64,000 bases of DNA, from the NCBI GenBank assembly GCA_910578825.1, contig CAJTSB010000015.1:1685-65684 (forward strand), read 5' to 3'. Within the stretch, counting starts at the first letter, position 1; every line of letters begins with the position of its first letter. Below, piece after piece: positions 43,554 to 51,900 of this stretch. Position numbers and translations under genes: made by a program. The notes beneath the pieces are model-generated. The model searched no databases. It saw only the letters and a program-made list of their open reading frames with translations, and had not been told where the DNA came from. The stretch comes from an uncultured Lachnospiraceae bacterium (GTDB lineage Bacteria > Bacillota > Clostridia > Lachnospirales > Lachnospiraceae).

Positions 43554-45002
43554 TCATTCCTTGCTCCGGCTGTCCCTGCTTAAATCCTGTTTTGTTTTTT
43601 CCGTCTGCCTGTCCCTTGCCCGTTCCAGACTGTCAGTAAATTCCTCTATCATTTCCCCTGACATTTTTAACCTCCGGCTGATTTCCCTCTGCCTCTGGTA
43701 AATGCCGCTGCCTCTGTCCTTATATCTATTGCGGAGGATTTCTGTTTCTTCCAGTGAATATCCCTGGCTCTGCAGCTGTCCCTCCAATGCCTGATACCGC
43801 AGGTGCTCCTTTGCAAAAAAATCATCCCCTGCCTGATAGCTTTCTTCCGCCGGGGCTAATTCCGCCATCTTATCTGCTACAGAAAACAACGGCTCCATCT
43901 GCTTTTTCTCCCGGTACAGCCTGCGCCTCTCTTTTTTGCACTCTGCCACTTTTTCCTCAAGGTTCTCCCTGGCTGCAATTAACTCCGCAAGGGAATGGAT
44001 TCCATTCTTTACAAGGAACAGGTATTTCTCATGGACTTCCTGCATTTTACGGATTTCCTCCCGGTATTCCCATGCCTTGCTGTAAGGCAGCCGTTCCAGA
44101 TGGCGCAGGCGGCATATCCTTGCATAATAGGTTTTCTGTATGCCTGTCAGTTTTGTCCTGCGCAAAAATTCATCCTCCGGGGGTTCTATGGCATGGGATT
44201 CTTCCCCACGCTCCCTTTTTGCATAAGTCTCAAAGCTTTCCTGCCGGATTCTCTCCCATATCCTGTCCTCCGTATAATTTTCTCCCATAGATTTGCACCG
44301 GCAGAACCGCTGCATCCCCTTAGGCCGGACCGCCAGATATTTATTCTGCCTGACGTCATAGCCCTTTTCCGCCATAAAGCCAAGAAACTCCTCAAAGGAT
44401 TCCGCCTGCATGACGCAGGCATCCACATCCCTCTGTATCATTTCCCGCCAGATGAATTTTCCATCCCGGAACTCATTCCAGTCCTTATACCTCTGATTGC
44501 GTTTCCTGCCGTGTTCCTCTATCTCTATGGTGGAAAGCCCATATTCCTCACAAAGCCGGTTTGTGATGGGCTGTATCCTTTTTGCCCAGTCTCCTTTTTC
44601 ATAACGGTATTTCCTGCCGTCCAGGTAATTCACGCTGTTGAATATGATATGCCCGTGGACATGGGCGGTATTGTCATGGACAGCGAGGATCGCCTCGTAC
44701 TCCTGCCCCAGATATTCCTCCACAAACCGCCGGACAATCTCAAAAGCAGTGTCCGGACTGACCTCACCCGCCTCAAAGGAAATGATGAGGTGGTAGCCCT
44801 GTCTCTTACCCGTCTTCCCATACTTCTGTTTTGTCTCCGCCATCTGTTCATAGGCTTTCTCCGGCAGGCAGTTGACTCCCGTCACCAGCCTGCCGCCCTG
44901 CGTTTTCCCCCTGTCAAGGATGTAGGAAACCGCCTGCTCCAGATGTTTCCCCGCAGACTTCAAGCCGCTGTCATTGATGGTTAAAATCTTAGTGATGGCC
45001 AA
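43554..45002 (-). CDS. MOBP-type relaxase (mobilisation nuclease)
   Basis: A 482-residue protein starting at TTG 45002, overlapping the MobC stop; a frame from 45032 exists but lacks a ribosome site, and homologues begin at the ITKI strand. The catalytic domain shows AVSYILD(R)GKT, VTGVNCLPEKAYEQM, GYHLIISFEAGEVSPD, and the metal-binding three-His motif HDNTAHVHGHIIFNSVN. Next comes the YRYEKGDWAKRIQPITNRLC motif. The C-terminal half is coiled coil and basic. It nicks oriT and pilots the strand; the oriT candidate lies about 1 kb upstream. MobC overlap supports a relaxosome operon. Confidence 0.9.
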   Translation of the reverse strand: MAITKILTINDSGLKSAGKHLEQAVSYILDRGKTQGGRLVTGVNCLPEKAYEQMAETKQKYGKTGKRQGYHLIISFEAGEVSPDTAFEIVRRFVEEYLGQEYEAILAVHDNTAHVHGHIIFNSVNYLDGRKYRYEKGDWAKRIQPITNRLCEEYGLSTIEIEEHGRKRNQRYKDWNEFRDGKFIWREMIQRDVDACVMQAESFEEFLGFMAEKGYDVRQNKYLAVRPKGMQRFCRCKSMGENYTEDRIWERIRQESFETYAKRERGEESHAIEPPEDEFLRRTKLTGIQKTYYARICRLRHLERLPYSKAWEYREEIRKMQEVHEKYLFLVKNGIHSLAELIAARENLEEKVAECKKERRRLYREKKQMEPLFSVADKMAELAPAEESYQAGDDFFAKEHLRYQALEGQLQSQGYSLEETEILRNRYKDRGSGIYQRQREISRRLKMSGEMIEEFTDSLERARDRQTEKTKQDLSRDSRSKE

Positions 45003-45312
45003 GAGCCGCCACCACGCTTTCCATCCCCTCATTCAGTTTCCGCATATAGGCAACCAGACGAATTTTATCTGACTCCCGGTACAGCCCCGAATTATTGTTG
45101 TGGACAATCTCATTGATGTTGACGCCAATCCTGTTCACTTCATTGATAAGGGCTTTCAGCCCCTGCCTCACTTCTGGGTAGTCGTTTGGCTCCTGCGTTA
45201 TCAGCAGTCGGAAATACTCAGATTCCTTCATCCCCGCATCTTTCGCCTTATCCGAAAAAACCTCCGCATCATGGGCAGTCAGGCGGAAATGCTTTACAAC
45301 TTCCTTTGCCAT
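44989..45312 (-). CDS. mobC: MobC-family relaxosome accessory protein
   Basis: A 107-residue protein. It has the MobC pattern: HFRLTAHDAEVFSDKAKDAG then ESEYFRLLITQ (ribbon-helix-helix part), followed by LKALINEVNRIGVNINEIVH and a C-terminal helix RLVAYMRKLNEGMESVV. MobC binds near oriT and helps the relaxase open the nick region. It overlaps the relaxase start by 14 bases and directly abuts the previous gene (no gap), so the three are one translational unit. Confidence 0.88.
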   Translation of the reverse strand: MAKEVVKHFRLTAHDAEVFSDKAKDAGMKESEYFRLLITQEPNDYPEVRQGLKALINEVNRIGVNINEIVHNNNSGLYRESDKIRLVAYMRKLNEGMESVVAALGHH

Positions 45313-45867
45313 CTACCTTATCCTTTCCTGCTGCCCTGTTTCCTGCCTATTTCCTTCTTCCATCCCTGCTATTTTTTCTGTCTGCCCCGGGCTGCACTGT
45401 CTGTATGCATCCAGTTTTTCCTGTACTCCCTCCGGCACACTTCCAAGTGCGGCAATAATCGCCTGCAATGCACATTCCACTGCAATCTGCTCATATTTCG
45501 TCTGGCTGTACAGGCCGTCCAGCACTTCTTCCTGCTGTTTCAGGACATCAAGTGCGTCGCTGAACCGGTTATAGTCCTCCTGGCTGTCCGGGTTTTTCAT
45601 GGCCTCCTCTATCTCATCTATCAGCTCCAGATTCCACTCACAGACATCGTGGATGGCATCATCTATGGAATAAGGCTGATATTCCGATGGTTCCTCTCCC
45701 ATATCTCTTACCATCAATTCCCGACTGCATACAGCCAATGCCATGTTATGCTCTTTCAAATAATCCAGAATAATTTCTGCCTCACCCTGTTCCATGCTGA
45801 CCTCTGATTCCGCCAGATAAAGCCACATCACCAGCTCACCGGGCGTGTTTACTCCCAGCACTCCCAT
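45313..45867 (-). CDS. Acidic helical protein at the head of the mob operon
   Basis: A 184-residue protein from the ATG at 45867, with AGGAGG eleven bases upstream; a GTG at 45879 overlaps that site. It is predicted helical and acidic (EQGEAEIILDYLKEHNM, DAIHDVCEWNLELIDEIEEA, YNRFSDALDVLKQQEEVLDG). The C-terminal 40 residues are polar and disordered. No recognised family. Its stop touches the MobC start, so it is produced with the relaxosome and could be a regulator or relaxosome subunit. Confidence 0.65.
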   Translation of the reverse strand: MGVLGVNTPGELVMWLYLAESEVSMEQGEAEIILDYLKEHNMALAVCSRELMVRDMGEEPSEYQPYSIDDAIHDVCEWNLELIDEIEEAMKNPDSQEDYNRFSDALDVLKQQEEVLDGLYSQTKYEQIAVECALQAIIAALGSVPEGVQEKLDAYRQCSPGQTEKIAGMEEGNRQETGQQERIR

Positions 45868-45939
45868 GCTCCCTTGCACCTCCTGTTTTCATTTCCTTAC
45901 CTGTCTGTTTTCATCCGCTGCCGGTCCACTCCTGCCCTG

Positions 45940-46049
45940 AAAACTTTGGCCCGCTTTCACTCCCAAAGTTTTCGCCAGATACGCATTTTGTGTCACAAAA
46001 TGCAAGCCGCCCGCAGGTTCGGCTTTCTGGTTAGGGACACACTCCCTAA
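45940..46049. other. Candidate origin of transfer (oriT): cluster of four inverted repeats
   Basis: Within 110 bases lie AAAACTTTGG/CCAAAGTTTT (45940-45972), GCATTTTGTG-T-CACAAAATGC (45983-46003), AAGCCG/CGGCTT (46005-46026) and TTAGGGA-CACAC-TCCCTAA (46031-46049), the last followed by AACCCTGATAATATAC. The block lies directly upstream of the mob operon. Nested hairpins before a nick site are typical of oriT. The nick position cannot be assigned by eye. Confidence 0.55.
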
Positions 46050-46080
46050 AACCCTGATAATATACGGATAAACAAAAAAT

Positions 46081-46270
46081 CTACACCATTCCTACACCAT
46101 TTTCTTCATTTTCTACACCATTCCTACACCAAAAATCTGCAAAACTACACCATTCCTACACCATCAAAAAAAGGCTGTCCGAAAAAACTACATCATTCCT
46201 ACACCATTTTTTGCATTTTCTACACCATTCCTACATCAAAAATCTGCATAACTACACCATTCCTACATCA
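46081..46270. repeat. Iteron array (six 19-base units, each two copies of an 11-base motif)
   Basis: CTACACCATTCCTACACCA or one-to-two-base variants start at 46081, 46113, 46145, 46188, 46220 and 46252. The spacings are 32, 32, 43, 32 and 32, so a three-unit block was itself duplicated. Each unit is a double CTACACCATT(C/T), giving twelve direct half-repeats. The last unit overlaps the stop of the primase gene. Iterons bind replication initiators or partition proteins; with the primase and par genes this may be a replication or partition origin of the excised element. Confidence 0.75.
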
Positions 46271-47228
46271 CTTTTTCCGTTTCCCGGATTTCTTCCTGTT
46301 CCTCTGATTTTTTCAGTCCCACATTCCACTGGTTGAAGTCTTTATACGGTTCCGGAGGCAGAAAAATCTCAGCCGCATACCCCTTTTCCCCATACTTCTG
46401 CTGCAGTGTTTCCGCCGCTTTCCTGCCCGGCCCATCATTGTCCAGGCAGAATTTAATTCTTTCTACCTCCGGGTGCTGTGCAAGGAATGTTTCCAGCGGG
46501 GCATCCGCCAGCATCCCAAGCGCCACCATGCTTGCCCTGTACGCCGGGAACATCGTGATATGGCTCATCAGGTCGATTGCTGCCTCAAATACAATGACTT
46601 CCCTGCTGCCCTGGCAGTGGAAATGGAAACCGTACCGTTTGTCGTTTCCCGCCACGTCACACTTAAAGCCTTTCCCATCCCTGTCAAAGACGCCCCGCAT
46701 ACTGGCAAACTTTGGCACACCTTTCCCATCTGTTCCTACAAAGACAATGTTGTGGTAATTCTTCGCCTCATACAGAATCCCTTTTCTCACAAAAAAGTCA
46801 ATGACCGGCCGTGCAATCCCGCGTTCATGCTCCAGATAACGGTACAGATAAGCGTTGCTGCCCGCAGGCTCCGGCAATATGAAAGGCTTTGGGCGTTCCT
46901 CTTTCCCTCTATCCGGGGCAATGTTCCGAATGCCCCTCTCGCTTTCCTCCCTCCAGTATCCCGCAAAATCCAGCAGCCAGAACACCGCCTCTTTCACATC
47001 CATGCCTGCAAACACCCGCAGGAAATCAATCTGGCTGCCACCGTTTTCCCCCTTGTCATACCGCCTTGAGAAACGACACCAGTGGCTCCTGTGATAAATG
47101 CGGACGGAATCCATTTCCTTTAATGTGTGGTAATTCCCAATCCTTTTCACGGTATATCCCAAGTGTTCCGCCACTTTGCACAGGTCAACCTGTTTGGCAA
47201 GAGCCAGCTCATCCGCTGTAAACCTCAT
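46263..47228 (-). CDS. DUF3991/Toprim primase-like protein
   Basis: A 321-residue protein from the ATG at 47228, which overlaps the RadC-like stop as ATGA, with AGGGAGGAG upstream. DUF3991-type N-terminal part: AKQVDLCKVAEHLGYTVKRI, YHRSHWCRFSRRYDKGENGG, IDFLRVFAGMDVKEAVFWLL. Toprim core: REVIVFEAAIDLMSHITM with the acidic residue, and IKFCLDNDGPGRKAAETLQQ with the DxD-like motif. Such proteins are small ICE primases or topoisomerase-like nicking factors, probably acting on the transferred strand. A classical CHC2 zinc finger is absent. Its gene ends inside the iteron array. Confidence 0.85.
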   Translation of the reverse strand: MRFTADELALAKQVDLCKVAEHLGYTVKRIGNYHTLKEMDSVRIYHRSHWCRFSRRYDKGENGGSQIDFLRVFAGMDVKEAVFWLLDFAGYWREESERGIRNIAPDRGKEERPKPFILPEPAGSNAYLYRYLEHERGIARPVIDFFVRKGILYEAKNYHNIVFVGTDGKGVPKFASMRGVFDRDGKGFKCDVAGNDKRYGFHFHCQGSREVIVFEAAIDLMSHITMFPAYRASMVALGMLADAPLETFLAQHPEVERIKFCLDNDGPGRKAAETLQQKYGEKGYAAEIFLPPEPYKDFNQWNVGLKKSEEQEEIRETEKVM

Positions 47229-47767
47229 CTTCTCACTCCTCCCTCTGCCGCTTTTGCCGGACTGTCCCACTCTATCTGACGGTAATCGGAGCGGTACTGC
47301 ATACACGGATTTTTTACCAACCCTTTTTCATTGAAACTGAAATACCGGCTGTTATCCCCTCCCACAATTACATGGTCCAGCAGTGGAATCCCTACTAATT
47401 CACACACCTGCTGCATCCGGTCTGTCAGCCTCACATCCTCCTTTGACGGCAGGAGATTTCCCGAAGGGTGGTTATGGCATAAAATCATCCTTGCTGCATT
47501 TGAAAGGATGCCTGCCTTCAACAGTTCTCGCGGATGTGCTATTGCATAATCCAGCCCGCCGACACTGGCAAAGTGACAGTTAATTGGCGTCTGGTCCGTT
47601 TTCAGGTTAATGACACACATAACTTCCCGGTCCATGCTGCACAATTCCTTTCCCACCAGATTGATAATATCCTCGGAAGTGCGGATTTTCGTTTTTGACA
47701 TGATAGAGGCCTCCTGAACCAGCCGAACAGACACAACTTCCAGTTCAAAACTGCCCTTTATCCCCAT
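47225..47767 (-). CDS. RadC-family (JAB/MPN domain) protein
   Basis: A 180-residue protein from the ATG at 47767, with GGAGGAGG upstream. The MPN metal motif is complete: LCHNHPSGNLLPSKEDVRLT (HxHP...S..D), preceded by HPRELLKAGILSNAARMI, the standard RadC arrangement. The helix-hairpin-helix domain of chromosomal RadC is lacking, as is usual for mobile-element versions. The biochemical role is unsettled, though a nuclease or deubiquitinase-like function is possible. It is translationally coupled to the primase gene and overlaps the small ORF upstream. Confidence 0.9.
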   Translation of the reverse strand: MGIKGSFELEVVSVRLVQEASIMSKTKIRTSEDIINLVGKELCSMDREVMCVINLKTDQTPINCHFASVGGLDYAIAHPRELLKAGILSNAARMILCHNHPSGNLLPSKEDVRLTDRMQQVCELVGIPLLDHVIVGGDNSRYFSFNEKGLVKNPCMQYRSDYRQIEWDSPAKAAEGGVRR

Positions 47768-47876
47768 CTCTTTCCTCCTCCCCAAAGATTACCGTGACTA
47801 CCACATTTTCCAGCATGGATTCCAGCAGCCCTGCAAGCTCTTTCTCTGAAATATCCCTTGCCTGATTTCCATCCAT
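47745..47876 (-). CDS. Small 43-residue protein upstream of the RadC-like gene
   Basis: ATG at 47876 with AGGAGAGG at good spacing. It encodes MDGNQARDISEKELAGLLES then MLENVVVTVIFGEEERDG, an acidic helix and strand. It ends 23 bases inside the RadC-like gene, which fits translational coupling. The family is not recognised. Confidence 0.55.
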   Translation of the reverse strand: MDGNQARDISEKELAGLLESMLENVVVTVIFGEEERDGDKGQF

Positions 47877-47885
47877 ATGCCTCTC

Positions 47886-48872
47886 CTATCTCTGCCCTCT
47901 GTCCTCCTGAATCAGCGACAGCTCTGCCTCTCTGCCATCCAGTCTTTTTTCCGGTGATTCCACAGCCAGCACGATAGTCCTTGCATCTTTGTCATAACAG
48001 TAGACACTGTTTGATAAACGCTCCTCCAGTTCCACCATATCCATGTTTATGCCATGCACCAGTTCCGCAAGTTCAGACGGATCTCCCTCTGCCATTCCTG
48101 CTGGAACAGCAATCACCTCATGGACAGACGATGGCAGGAGCAGAAGATTATCGCCTACCTGTTCAGCAAGCTGGTGCAGGTTCTCCTCAAACAGCATGGA
48201 TACAGCCCCATTGATTCTGCTTTCATTAGTGATAACCCATCTGCCCTCTGCATGACTGCTTTCCTGCATGAACATGCTTTTCATTTCATCAGGCAGCAGT
48301 TCAAGCATAAGCTCCCGCATGGGCATAATACTGACCGGGCTGATTCTTCTGGTATTTTCAGAGGCATGCCGGAACAGTTCCTCCTCTGTCATGCCGGCCA
48401 TTTCTGCAATCTCATTTGAAACGGTTATGCTGCCTGCCCCACCGGGTATGGCTTCAACACCCCAACGGTAGATAACCGACAAATCATGGAATTCCCTGCT
48501 CGGAACCCCTGCCAGAAACTCCCTGTTCTGCTCTGTATTCACAAGGCACATGACGACATTGTCCTTCAAATGCCCAATGTCAATATTTAGTGCATGGTCT
48601 TTTAAATTTTCCAATCCCATAGCATATCCTTCTGCCGCAGCCCACAGCACGACATCAAGGCTGCCGCATTCCCGGTAATGCCTATACATGTCATTGATAT
48701 AAATAGTTGGGGCTATCTGCGTATCTTTCCCTTTATACACCGTCAGGGAATCCAGCGTTCGGTTCACTTTCTGTACCGGCCTTATATCTACAGCCGCATC
48801 CCTGTATTCGGGCGGCATATAACTTAAAAACTTCCCTTTTACAATGCTTTTGAATACTTCATAATCCATCAT
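47886..48872 (-). CDS. DUF5688-family protein
   Basis: A 328-residue soluble protein starting at one of two adjacent ATGs (48872 or 48869). The DUF5688 pattern is visible: KNIK-like start YEVFKSIVKGKFLSYMPPEY, RPVQKVNRTLDSLTVYKGKD, PTIYINDMYRHYRECGSLDV, then LVNTEQNREFLAGVPSREFH and DLSVIYRWGV. It continues with MGNEV-like SNEIAEMAGMTEEELFRHAS and ends in a domain with LLLLPSSVHEVIAVPAG and ELVHGINMDMV. The family is widespread in gut Firmicutes conjugative elements and has no known activity. A strong terminator separates it from the adhesin gene upstream. Confidence 0.85.
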   Translation of the reverse strand: MMDYEVFKSIVKGKFLSYMPPEYRDAAVDIRPVQKVNRTLDSLTVYKGKDTQIAPTIYINDMYRHYRECGSLDVVLWAAAEGYAMGLENLKDHALNIDIGHLKDNVVMCLVNTEQNREFLAGVPSREFHDLSVIYRWGVEAIPGGAGSITVSNEIAEMAGMTEEELFRHASENTRRISPVSIMPMRELMLELLPDEMKSMFMQESSHAEGRWVITNESRINGAVSMLFEENLHQLAEQVGDNLLLLPSSVHEVIAVPAGMAEGDPSELAELVHGINMDMVELEERLSNSVYCYDKDARTIVLAVESPEKRLDGREAELSLIQEDRGQR

Positions 48873-48892
48873 AACAATCATTCTCCTTGCTT

Positions 48893-48926
48893 AAAAAAGG
48901 AGAGAAACCGGACCGGCCCCTCTCCC
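48893..48926 (-). terminator. Rho-independent terminator after the adhesin gene
   Basis: On the minus strand GGGAGAG, GGGCCGGTCCGGTTT, CTCTCC, then TTTTTT. It lies 21 bases after the adhesin stop. Confidence 0.85.
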
Positions 48927-48946
48927 AAAATCATACTGACAGTCTG

Positions 48947-51900
48947 CTATCTTCTTTTCTTCCTGCGTTTCCTTTCATACAGCACGCCGCCGGCAATGCA
49001 CATACCGCCCAATGCGGCAGACATCCACGGATGGTAGTTCCCACCTGTCTGCGGCAGCCCTGGCCTGTCCGGCTTATTCTTCAGTTTCAGCATATAAACC
49101 ACTGTCTCCGCCACACTGTCATCGTATTGCAGTAATATCTTATGCGGGGTACTGTCAAGGATATACCCCGCCGCAGCTTTTGTCTCCACGATATAATACG
49201 GAATGTCCTCACCAAAGCTGCCATCCTTATGATAAGTGCAGATGTCCAAAAGCCCCGTCTCTGCACAGCCTGTCTTGTCCGTCACCAGCGTGTCCAGTTT
49301 CCTCCCCTCCTTGTTGCGGAGTTCAAACATGACGCCCTCCAACGGCTTTCCCGACTGGCTGCAGGTTTTGCAGACAATGATTTTTCCTTTTACCCTTTCA
49401 TCGGACATGAAGACTTTCTGAATCTTCCCTGTCTCCCCCACAGTAAAATCTACTTCATTGGCAATCAGATAGCCGTACGGCGCCGCTGTCTCACGCAGGG
49501 TATACTTTCCCGCCGGGATTGCCTCTAAACGGTACGGCTTTCCATCCGTTTTCCATGAGGCATATACATCCCCATTGGAATTGGTGACCTCCAGCGTTGC
49601 CCCCGGCAGCTCTTTCCCTGTCGTAATGTCCGTTTTGGACACCTCCACAATTATCGGCGTGTCTTTCACTTCCAACTGCTTTGCCACGGCCGGTGTGGCT
49701 GCCATTTCCTGTGTGTAGGAAAAATCCACGTCATATGCCGTTTCATCCAGCAGATACCCCGCCGGGGATTCCACTTCTTTCACATAGTACAGCCCCAGCG
49801 GCAGGTCAGCCTCAAATTCTGCTTTCCCATTTTCATCCGTTACAGCCGTGTCCACAAGGCCATCCGCTTTTACAAGGACTTCCCTGGATACGCTCACAAT
49901 CTCCTCTTTCGCATAAATGCCATAAACAGCGCCGGCTACCGGGCAGGCGGTTACGCCGTCCGTTTTCATCAGCGACAGCTCTGGCCTTACCCTCGCATTG
50001 ACGAACCCTGCCTCCCCGAAAACTACTTCCGTATGCTCGTCTGCATAGGAAAGTGTAACCTCCTTTGGTTCCCCGCAGATGGCAAACCCTGACGGCGGCT
50101 GCACCTCTGCCACCAGGTATTTCCCAAGCGGAAGGCTGTCAAGGAAAGCCTCCCCATTTTCATCCGTGGTAAGCGTCGCTACAACTGCCCCCTTGCCTGC
50201 CGGAATGCCGTTTACCATTTCCAATATGCGGTTCCCATCTTCATCCGTCTGGCGGTCCGGGGTATAAATATCCTCCGCTGCAATGACATTGAATACTGCA
50301 CCGGCAAGCGGCTGTTCCTCGTAATTGAAATCCACGCTCCTGTTTTTGCCTGTAACTGTACTGAGGATACGGTCAATAATGGTATCGTATGCCACGGAGA
50401 CCGGCACTTCCCCTGACTTTTCAATGGAAATGCTGCCCTTGACGGGCTGGTTTTCAATGACTGCCTCAATGACCGGAGCGCCGTCTATATCCTCCACGAC
50501 TTTCAATGCCCCATCCGTGGTAACTTCCAGAGGGAAACCCTCATCTGCAATGACATATCCCTCCGGCGCCGTAATTTCTTCCACCACATAATTCCCATAG
50601 CCCAGCTGCAGAGGCGTGGTTACGGTTCCCATCTCATCCGTGGCAAACTCACTGATTTTCTTATCCCCCAATTTCTGCTCCACATACTCCCCGGTATCCA
50701 TATTTTTAATCTTAAAGGTCACGCCGGGAATCAGCACCGTGTTCCCATTTTCCGCATCCTTTTTCACAATGCGGATATAGGCTTTGAAAGGCGCGTCATT
50801 GAACACCCTCCACTGCTGCGGCTCCCTGGAATCCTCCGTAACCGTCACAGTGAAATCCTTTGTTTTATATAAATCCTCCGGCGTCTTTGTTTCCCTTACC
50901 AGATACGTCCCATAAGGCAGCTCTTTGGAAAGCGCGCATCCCTTTTCGTCCGTCACAAGCACGTCATGGGTTTTTGCATTGTCCCACCCGTTCTTGTCAA
51001 TATCCGACTGCAGTTTTACGGTAAATTCTGCGCCTTTTACATAATCTGTCTCCGTGCTTGCGCCATCAGTGGATACCTTGATAATTTCAAATGCCTGTTT
51101 CTTTGCCGTTTCAATTACGGCTGTATTGAGGGAAATATCCTGGTGGATTTCCTGCGCCCCTCGGAAATTGACCGGGTAAATGGTCCCGTCAAGCAGGTAC
51201 CCCTCGCTCGGCTCTATCTCACGGATATAATAGCTGCCGAAGTACAGGTTGCCGAAGTTAAATTCCGCCTGCTCCCCTGTCTTTACCGTTGCAAGCAGCG
51301 CGCCTTTCTCTGCCGGGATGCCTGTTGACGCAAAATCCGTCCCCTGTGTGCTGGTAATGTCGTCATCCCCCGCATAGGTTACGGTCCCCCTGCCGTCCGG
51401 GTAAGTGATGGTCTCCGCCGCATACAGCCCATAGGTTGCCCCTGACAGTTCTGCATCCCCCTGGGGCTCCTCCCCGGTCTCCCTGTCCTCCTTTTTCGCT
51501 GACACGTCGCATCGGATTGGCGTGTTTTCCGCACGGAAATCAGAAATCTCCCCATAGTCCGGCCTCACTTCCCACACCTTTCCGTCATCCCGGTACCCAT
51601 CCGGGATGACAACCTCTTTCACATAATATTTGTCCTGCGTTTTCACAAACTTTTGGGAGGCAGCCATGCCTAAGTCCTCATCATAATAGAACACCGGCAC
51701 CTCCGCCTTGCCGTCCCCGCCCACGGAAACACGTTTCGTGCATCCGGCATCGGTGAACACGGCAAACCCGGCTCCTTTCACAACATTTTTCGATTCCGAA
51801 TCCGTCTTTTTTACCATGACGCCCACCGTGTCAGGGTATTCCACAACCGGCATGGTTTTCCCTTTCTGGGTTACTTTCCCATCACTGTCATAAAGGGTAA

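Noticed and set aside
46081..46270. Regular 32-base period resembled a short CRISPR array
   Set aside because: The intervening bases are nearly the same in each block rather than unique spacers, the repeat is itself a double 11-mer, and no cas gene is present.
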